Source: Angelakisella sp.
Lineage (GTDB): Bacteria > Bacillota > Clostridia > Oscillospirales > Ruminococcaceae
NCBI GenBank assembly: GCA_022794295.1
Contig: JAAWEO010000002.1
Coordinates: 1 to 57,953, forward strand
Direction of reading: 5' to 3'
Length of the DNA: 57,953 bases
Numbering within the stretch: position 1 is the first letter of the stretch; each line of letters begins with the position of its first letter. Below are positions 52,258-57,953 of the stretch, piece after piece. A program made the translations under genes and the position numbers. The notes beneath the pieces are model-generated. The model was given only the letters and a program-made list of their open reading frames with translations, was not told where the DNA came from and did no database searches.

Positions 52258-53528
52258 ACCCGGGATTGATCGTTGTTTTAGGCCTGTTAGTGTTTAGCAT
52301 TCTGGGGGTCCCCATCGCCTTCGCCCTGGGGGTTTCCACCCTGTGGGCCCTGATGGCTGCCGGATTTCCCACGGTGGTGGTAGCCCAGCGGATGTATTCC
52401 GCCATGGATTCCATCCCCTTGCTGGCGATTCCCTTTTTTATTCTGGCAGGGAACCTGATGAGCGGCAGCATCACCCAGAAGATCCTGAACACTGCCAACG
52501 CCCTGTTCGGTTCGGTGAAGGGAAGCCTGGGGGTGGTCACTGTGGCGGCCTCCGCCCTCTTTTCCGCGATCTCCGGTTCCGGGGTGGCTACTGCCTCCGC
52601 CATTGGAGGCATCACCATCCCAGGGATGAAGGAGGAGGGATATCCCTCCGATTTTGCCGCAGCCCTGGCCTCCATTTCCGCCACTATGGGTCCCCTGATC
52701 CCGCCCAGTATCTTCCTGATCGTTTACGGAAGCGCCACCGAAAGCTCTGTGGCCGATCTCTTTCTGGCGGCGGTGATCCCCGGCCTTGTTCTGGCCCTGG
52801 CCCTTGCCGGTTATGTGCTGGTTTACGCCAAAAGGCACAGCTTCCCGGCCCGGGAAAAGGTCCCCGCAAGGGAGGCTGCCAGGATCGCCCTGGACAGCGC
52901 CTGGGCCCTGTTTATGCCGGTCCTGATCCTGGGGGGCATCTTTCTGGGAATCTTTACCGCTACCGAGGCGGCGGCGGTCTCGGTCCTCTACGCCCTTTTG
53001 GTGTCCCTTTTCGTCTATCAGGACCTTTCGGTGAAAAACATCCTCACCGTCTTTGGAAGAAGTGCGGTGACCACCTCCAGCCTGCTGTTTGTTATGGGGG
53101 TTTCCAAGGCCTCCAGCTGGATCGTTGTCACCTCGGGGCTGCCCTCGATGATCCTGGACTTTTTCGAACGGATCACCAGCAGCAGCGTGGTGATCCTGCT
53201 GCTGATAAACCTGCTGCTCTTTGTTGTGGGGATGCTGATGGAGGGCAATGCCGCCATTGTTATGCTGACCCCCCTGCTGATGCCCCTTGTGAAGCAGATC
53301 GGCATGTCCCCCATCCAGTTCGGTGTCGTAATGGCCCTGAACCTCTGCCTGGGCCTGGTGACGCCCCCTGTGGGCGGGTGCCTGATGATCGGCAACATGA
53401 TCGCAGAGGAAAAGCTGGAAAAAACCCTGAAAGCCATTTTGCCCATGCTGGGGCTGGGGATCCTGGTTCTGATGCTGACCACCTATCTGCCCCAGTTTAC
53501 CCTCTGGCTCCCCGCGGCGGCAAGGTAA
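52254..53528 (+). CDS. TRAP transporter large membrane subunit (DctM family)
   Basis: The 424-residue protein has about twelve membrane helices and the DctM pattern: GVPIAFALGVSTLWAL, DSIPLLAIPFFILAGNLMSGS, LFSAISGSGVATASAIGGITIPGMKEEGY, MGPLIPPSIFLIVYG and LCLGLVTPPVGGCLMIGN. It is the Na+-coupled channel subunit for acid import. A terminator follows. Confidence 0.92.
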   Translation: MNPGLIVVLGLLVFSILGVPIAFALGVSTLWALMAAGFPTVVVAQRMYSAMDSIPLLAIPFFILAGNLMSGSITQKILNTANALFGSVKGSLGVVTVAASALFSAISGSGVATASAIGGITIPGMKEEGYPSDFAAALASISATMGPLIPPSIFLIVYGSATESSVADLFLAAVIPGLVLALALAGYVLVYAKRHSFPAREKVPAREAARIALDSAWALFMPVLILGGIFLGIFTATEAAAVSVLYALLVSLFVYQDLSVKNILTVFGRSAVTTSSLLFVMGVSKASSWIVVTSGLPSMILDFFERITSSSVVILLLINLLLFVVGMLMEGNAAIVMLTPLLMPLVKQIGMSPIQFGVVMALNLCLGLVTPPVGGCLMIGNMIAEEKLEKTLKAILPMLGLGILVLMLTTYLPQFTLWLPAAAR

Positions 53529-53546
53529 AGGACCTTCCCTAAAGAA

Positions 53547-53581
53547 AACAGGGGCCTCTCCCAGCAGGAGGGGCCCCTGTT
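53547..53581. terminator. Terminator between dctM and the UvrA2 gene
   Basis: AACAGGGGCC pairs with GGCCCCTGTT with an inner CTCC/GGAG extension. It lies between two convergent genes. Confidence 0.75.
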
Positions 53582-53588
53582 CCTGTGA

Positions 53589-56090
53589 TTAAAGGTATTT
53601 TCCAGTGATGCTTTCCGGGCAGTCCCGAAGCTCCTCCGGGGTTCCGGCGGCCACGATGCGGCCCCCTTCCTCGCCGCCGCCCGGGCCCATGTCGATGATA
53701 TAGTCGGCACTGCGGATAACATCTAGGTCGTGCTCAATGACCACCACTGTGGCCCCGTGGCAAATAAGGGTCTGGAATACCCCCAGCAGCGTTTCCACAT
53801 CCAGGGGGTGGAGGCCGATGGTGGGCTCGTCAAAGACAAAGACGGTGTCCTCCTGGCCGCGGCCCAGCTCACTGGCCAGCTTAAGGCGCTGGGCTTCTCC
53901 GCCGGAAAGGGCGGGGGTGTCCTCCCCCAGGGTGAGGTACCCAAGCCCCACATTGTGAAGCACCTGAAGCCGCCCCCGCACCAGGGGGAGGTCGCCGCAG
54001 GCGGTGATGGCCTCGTCCACGCTCATAGCCATCAGCTCCGGCAGGGAGCAGGCGGGGCCTCCGTCCTTCCGGGGGCGCCGGATCTGGAAGGCCTCCTTCC
54101 CATACCGGGCACCGTGGCAGTCGGGGCAGGGAATGTCCACATCGGGGAGGAACTGGACATCCAGACTGATGGTCCCAGTTCCGTCACAGGCAGAGCAGCG
54201 CAGGCAGCCGGTGTTGTAGGAAAAATCCCCCGCCTTGCGGCCGTGCTCCCTGGCGTCTGGGGTTTTGGCATAGATTTTCCGCAGCTCGTCGTGGACATTG
54301 GCATAGGTAGCCACCGTGGAGCGGACATTGATGCCAATGGGGGTGGCGTCAATGAGCTTCACCTGGCGGAGCCCCTCTGCCGAAAGGCTGTGGACATGGC
54401 CCGGCAGGGATACCCCCCGGAAAGCGGCCTGAAGACCGGGGATCAGGCTTTCCAGCACCATGGTCGTTTTGCCGGAGCCGGAGACCCCGGTAACCGCTGT
54501 GAGGCGCCCCTTGGGAAGGCGGACCGCCAAAGGCTTCACCGTGTGGATGGGTCCGGTGGTCATGGTGATCTCCCCCAGGGAGAACAGCTCCGCCCGGCCG
54601 GTCCGGGGCCGAAGCTCGCTTTTGGGCCTGCCGGTAAGATAAGGGCCTATTAGGGAGCAGGGGTCCTTTGCCAGGTCCTCCGGCCGCCCCTGGGCAAGGA
54701 TGCTGCCGCCACCGGCCCCGGCACCCGGGCCCAGTTCAAGGATCCAGTCCGCCTGGGAGAGGACCTGGGTGTCGTGATCCACCAGCACCACCGAGTTTCC
54801 GTCGGCGATCAGGTCCTCCATCACACCGGTGAGCCCCCGAAGGTTGGAGGGGTGCAGGCCGATGGAGGGCTCGTCCAGAATATACAGCACCCCGGTGGTG
54901 CGGTTGCGCACCGCCCGGGCCAGCTGCATCCGCTGGCGCTCCCCGGTGGAAAGGGTAGAGGATGTCCGGTCCAGGGTCAGGTACCCCAGCCCCAGGTCCA
55001 TCAGCCGACGGGCAGTGTCCCGGAAGGCCAGGCAGATGCTTTCCGCCATGGGGCGCATCTCCTCCGGGAGGGAGGCAGGGACCTCTGAGACCCAGGCGGC
55101 GAGGCGGGAAAGGGGCATCCGGCAGGCCTCGTCCAGGGAGATCCCCCGGACCTTGGGGGCCCGGGCCGCCGGGGAAAGGCGGGTGCCGCCGCAGGCGGGG
55201 CAGGGCCCCTGGGTGAGGAATTTTTCCACCCGCTTCATCCCTTTTTCGTCCTTCACCTTGGCAAGGGCGTTTTCCACCGTGTAAACAGCGTTGTAATAGG
55301 TAAAGTCCAGCTCCCCGGCGGTATTGGCCTTCCGGTTGTGGTATAGGATATGCCGCTTTTCCGCCGGGCCGTGGAAGACGAGCTCCCGTTCCTCCGGGGT
55401 CAGCTGGGAAAAGGGGATGTGGGTGCGCACCCCCATTTCCCGGGCGATATCCTTCATCAGGGACCACATCAGGGTCTGCCAGGGGGCCACCGCCCCCTCG
55501 TCAATAGACAGGGATTCATCGGGCACCAGGGTGGATTCATCCACCTGCCGGACAACGCCGGTGCCATTGCATTCCCGGCAGGCTCCCCGGCTGTTAAAGG
55601 CCAGGTCCTCCGCCTCGGGGCCGTAAAACCGGGCCTTGCACACCGGGCAGGTCAGCTCCCGTCCGGCCGCGACGTCCATGGCAGGGGGACAGCTGTGGCC
55701 GTTGGGGCACCGGTGGCTCCCCAGCCGGGAAAAAAGGAGCCGCAGGCTGTTCAGCAGCTCGGTGGAAGTGCCAAAGGTGCTGCGGATGCCGGGAACTCCG
55801 GGCCGCTGGTGAAGGGCCAGGGCAGCCGGAACATACCGGACCTCGTCCACCTGGGCCCGGGCGGCCTGGGTCATCCGCCGCCGGGTGTAGGTGGAAAGGG
55901 CCTCCAGGTAGCGCCGGGAGCCCTCGGCATAAAGGACGCCCAGGGCCAGGGAGGATTTCCCCGACCCGGAAACCCCTGCAATGCCCACAATGCGGTTCAG
56001 GGGGATGTCCACATCCACGTTTTTCAGATTGTGCACCCGGGCGCCCCGAACCGTTATGTGATCCGGGAAACGGGCGGCGGCTTGTTCCAT
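53589..56090 (-). CDS. UvrA-like excinuclease ATPase (UvrA2 type)
   Basis: The 833 residues show UvrA architecture: Walker A GVSGSGKSSLALGVLYAEGSRRYLEALSTY, zinc module CPVC...CRECNGTG, signature LSTGERQRMQLARAV with LYILDEPSIGLHP, a second Walker A GVSGSGKTTMVLESL, zinc module CLRCSACDGTG...CPDCHG, and LSGGEAQRLKLASEL with FVFDEPTIGLHPLDVETLL. It is shorter than housekeeping UvrA (~940), consistent with loss of most of the UvrB-binding domain, as in UvrA2 proteins of drug- or stress-resistance loci. No uvrB or uvrC is near. Confidence 0.88.
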   Translation of the reverse strand: MEQAAARFPDHITVRGARVHNLKNVDVDIPLNRIVGIAGVSGSGKSSLALGVLYAEGSRRYLEALSTYTRRRMTQAARAQVDEVRYVPAALALHQRPGVPGIRSTFGTSTELLNSLRLLFSRLGSHRCPNGHSCPPAMDVAAGRELTCPVCKARFYGPEAEDLAFNSRGACRECNGTGVVRQVDESTLVPDESLSIDEGAVAPWQTLMWSLMKDIAREMGVRTHIPFSQLTPEERELVFHGPAEKRHILYHNRKANTAGELDFTYYNAVYTVENALAKVKDEKGMKRVEKFLTQGPCPACGGTRLSPAARAPKVRGISLDEACRMPLSRLAAWVSEVPASLPEEMRPMAESICLAFRDTARRLMDLGLGYLTLDRTSSTLSTGERQRMQLARAVRNRTTGVLYILDEPSIGLHPSNLRGLTGVMEDLIADGNSVVLVDHDTQVLSQADWILELGPGAGAGGGSILAQGRPEDLAKDPCSLIGPYLTGRPKSELRPRTGRAELFSLGEITMTTGPIHTVKPLAVRLPKGRLTAVTGVSGSGKTTMVLESLIPGLQAAFRGVSLPGHVHSLSAEGLRQVKLIDATPIGINVRSTVATYANVHDELRKIYAKTPDAREHGRKAGDFSYNTGCLRCSACDGTGTISLDVQFLPDVDIPCPDCHGARYGKEAFQIRRPRKDGGPACSLPELMAMSVDEAITACGDLPLVRGRLQVLHNVGLGYLTLGEDTPALSGGEAQRLKLASELGRGQEDTVFVFDEPTIGLHPLDVETLLGVFQTLICHGATVVVIEHDLDVIRSADYIIDMGPGGGEEGGRIVAAGTPEELRDCPESITGKYL

Positions 56091-56434
56091 AAAGTGCCTC
56101 CTGTATTTTTTAAAGAATCAGCTGATGTGGGTCAAAAGCTTATCCATTATAGACATATTCTAAGTATATCACCGACACTGGCGGTGTTCAATCCTTTTAG
56201 AGCCCATTCAAAATCTCCCCGCACGCCGCCAGGGCAGGTCTTTTCCTGTCCTGCTGCGTTAAAAAATCTTGTAATACACCAAGTATTCCTGCGATTTTTT
56301 GCCTTGCAGGGCAGAAAAATCCCTGCCCTTTCGGCATACTTGAAGATCTTGAATAGGCTCTTAGATCGGCAGTACCGCCCATGGAATAATCAAAGGAAAG
56401 GGGTATACCCTAATTCCATCGAGGTGATGAAAAG
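56091..56434. other. Gap between UvrA2 and FAD/Rieske genes
   Basis: The 344-bp gap holds the foldback element at 56200-56360 and AT-rich sequence at 56100-56190 that probably carries the uvrA2 promoter; no gene is seen. Confidence 0.4.
56200..56360 (+). mobile_element. Foldback (MITE-like) element, copy E
   Basis: The 161-bp element is nearly identical to copy C. The ends are GAGCCCATTCAAAATCTCC and GAAGATCTTGAATAGGCTC, flanked on both sides by TTA (56197-56199 and 56361-56363), a 3-bp target duplication. The centre has AAAAAATCTTG...GATTTTTT, so the whole unit can fold back on itself. Confidence 0.85.
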
Positions 56435-57733
56435 ATGACTTCTGTCTGGACCCAAACAGCAGAGCTGCCCCGGTTTCCGGCCCTGGAAGGGGACCTGAAA
56501 ACCGAGGTGCTCATTATTGGCGGCGGGGCGGCCGGGCTCCTTTGTGCCTATTTTCTGGAACAGGAGGGGGTGGACTATGCCCTGGTGGAGGCAGACCGCA
56601 TCTGCGGTGGCATAACAAAAAACACCACCGCAAAGGTTACCGCCCAGCATGGTCTGATTTATGAAAAGCTAATACAGGAGTTTGGCCTTCCCAAGGCCAG
56701 CCTGTACCTCCAGGCCAACCAGGAGGCCCTGAAGCGGTACCGCAGCCTCTGCCAAACCATTGGCTGTGAGTTTCAGGAAAAGGACGCCTACGTTTATTCC
56801 CGCAGGGACAGGCAGAAGCTCCGGCGGGAGGCAGCCGCCCTGGGGAAGCTGGGCTTTCCCGCCCGGTTTACCGAAACGGTTCCCCTGCCTTTCCCGGTGG
56901 CAGGGGCGGTGCAGTTTCCCCGCCAGGGGCAGTTCCATCCCCTTTTGTTTTTCGGGGGGATCGCCCGGGGGCGGAATATCTATGAGCACACCAAGGTGCA
57001 GGAGCTGGCCCCGGGCCGGGCGAAAACCACCGGCGGGATCATAACGGCGGAGAAGATCATTGTGGCGACTCACTTTCCCATTTTGAACAAACACGGCGGG
57101 TATTTTCTGAAGCTGTATCAAAGCCGCTCCTATGTTCTGGCCCTGGAAAATGCCCCGGAGCTGGATGGGATGTATGTGGACGAGGACCAGAAGGGGCTCT
57201 CCTTTCGGAATGAGAATGGCCTGCTCCTTTTGGGGGGCGGCGGACACCGCACCGGAAAAAAGGGAGGGGGCTGGCAGGAGCTGGAAGCTTTTGCCCGAAG
57301 GCATTGGCCCGCCGCCAAGGAGGCCGCCAGGTGGGCCGCCCAGGATTGTATGACCCTGGATGGGGTCCCCTACATCGGGGAGTATTCCCAGGGGACCCGG
57401 GGGCTTTACGTGGTCACCGGCTTTAACAAGTGGGGGATGACCTCCGCCATGGTGGGGGCCACGCTTCTTACCGACCTGGTTCTCCAAAGGAAGAATCCCT
57501 ACGCCCCAGTGTTCGCCCCCAGCCGGAGCATTCTCCGCCCCCAGCTGGCGGCGAATCTTCTGGAATCCACCATAGGCCTCCTGACCCCCACCGTGCCCCG
57601 ATGCCCCCATATGGGCTGCGCCCTGCACTACAACCCCGCCGAACACAGCTGGGACTGCCCCTGCCACGGCTCCCGCTTTGGAGAAAACGGACAACTGCTC
57701 GACAACCCAGCCACAGACGACAAACAGATGTAA
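56435..57733 (+). CDS. FAD-dependent oxidoreductase with C-terminal Rieske [2Fe-2S] domain
   Basis: The 432-residue protein has an N-terminal dinucleotide fold EVLIIGGGAAGLLCAYFLEQEGVDYALVEADRICGGITKNTTAKVTAQHG typical of DadA/glycine-oxidase-like flavoproteins, a FAD C-terminal motif LYVVTGFNKWGMTSAM, and a Rieske domain at ~395-425 with CPHMGC and CPCHGSRF, giving the two Cys and two His ligands. The family is widespread in Firmicutes (YhfW-like) and its substrate is unknown. GAGGTG precedes the ATG. Confidence 0.85.
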   Translation: MTSVWTQTAELPRFPALEGDLKTEVLIIGGGAAGLLCAYFLEQEGVDYALVEADRICGGITKNTTAKVTAQHGLIYEKLIQEFGLPKASLYLQANQEALKRYRSLCQTIGCEFQEKDAYVYSRRDRQKLRREAAALGKLGFPARFTETVPLPFPVAGAVQFPRQGQFHPLLFFGGIARGRNIYEHTKVQELAPGRAKTTGGIITAEKIIVATHFPILNKHGGYFLKLYQSRSYVLALENAPELDGMYVDEDQKGLSFRNENGLLLLGGGGHRTGKKGGGWQELEAFARRHWPAAKEAARWAAQDCMTLDGVPYIGEYSQGTRGLYVVTGFNKWGMTSAMVGATLLTDLVLQRKNPYAPVFAPSRSILRPQLAANLLESTIGLLTPTVPRCPHMGCALHYNPAEHSWDCPCHGSRFGENGQLLDNPATDDKQM

Positions 57734-57856
57734 CCCCTGTGCAAAAGCGTTTTTGGGACAACGCCAATGCCAATTTTAAGCTGTCACAGACAAAAGCCCC
57801 AACCGCCCGAACCTCCCCCCACCAGAGCCGTTCCAAATCCCTGGCCCGCAGGCCTT

Positions 57857-57895
57857 AGCCGCAAAGCGGCTCCGATTTTCGCCGCAGCGAAAATC
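57857..57895. other. Tandem stem-loops at the right edge
   Basis: AGCCGC-AAA-GCGGCT (57857-57871) and GATTTTCGC-CGCA-GCGAAAATC (57874-57895) are two perfect adjoining hairpins about 125 bp after the last gene. No T-tract follows. The remaining bases to the window end show no gene. They may be the start of a dispersed repeat. Confidence 0.45.
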
Positions 57896-57953
57896 ACCTT
57901 ATCCGGCCAACGAGCCTCCGGCCGCGAAAGCCCGGACGCTGGTAAGCGGCAGC

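Noticed and set aside
52343-53542. 399-codon ORF in another frame of dctM
   Set aside because: Arg/Gly/Pro-rich translation with no motifs; dctM in the other frame has the full TRAP signature.

Overview
The window looks like a chromosomal segment of a spore-forming, anaerobic, GC-rich gut Clostridium relative (Oscillospiraceae/Flavonifractor type is my inference). The signs are the sporulation genes yqfC, yqfD and ylbJ, a high-molecular-weight rubredoxin, a phosphotransbutyrylase/butyrate kinase pair, a ferredoxin-dependent 2-oxoacid oxidoreductase, split transketolase, strong AGGAGG ribosome sites with many TTG/GTG starts, and no respiratory genes. Gene order and strand use look ordinary for such a chromosome. 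AT-richer patches (118-900, 14260-15000, 20430-21700, 36400-36540) carry broken or foreign-looking material.

Layout. (1) 1-1052: decayed mobile-element debris, with a DUF1998 fragment and a probable recombinase tail. (2) 1053-14260: an L-arabinose utilisation locus. A divergent AraR-type repressor faces a four-gene ABC importer, FGGY kinase, araA, araD, galM and a split transketolase, ending in a perfect terminator. (3) 15058-20425: a minus-strand D-amino-acid operon (N-acyl-D-amino-acid deacylase, GntP-type permease, D-serine dehydratase, XRE-cupin regulator). (4) 20824-31767: assorted surface, lipoprotein, efflux and redox genes and a highly structured intergenic zone. (5) 31889-34609: sporulation genes. 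(6) 34690-36518: an RNHCP zinc-ribbon gene with a switch-like leader, then a GntR/UTRA regulator and an apparently orphaned promoter/operator. (7) 37118-53581: a large acid-catabolism island. (8) 53589-57953: a UvrA2-like protein and a FAD/Rieske oxidoreductase.

The most interesting part is the island at 37.1-53.6 kb. It encodes phosphotransbutyrylase, butyrate kinase, a PrpR-like sigma-54 activator, an IlvD/Edd dehydratase, a LarA-family (nickel racemase/epimerase) protein, a P-loop ATPase, a four-subunit 2-oxoacid:ferredoxin oxidoreductase, a split UxaA-type dehydratase, a KdgT-type permease and a DctPQM TRAP transporter. Two consensus sigma-54 (-24/-12) promoters, one before ptb and one before dctP, are each preceded by a matching 16-bp element (14/16 identical), so the two ends appear to be one regulon. 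I infer a route: import of a hydroxy-acid, C2 epimerisation, dehydration to a 2-oxoacid, ferredoxin-linked oxidative decarboxylation to acyl-CoA, then acyl-phosphate and ATP. The substrate is not identifiable from sequence.

A family of small foldback elements (MITE-like, 19-bp terminal inverted repeats, TWA target duplications) sits directly behind stop codons and inside the TRAP operon. No tRNA, rRNA or CRISPR array was seen.
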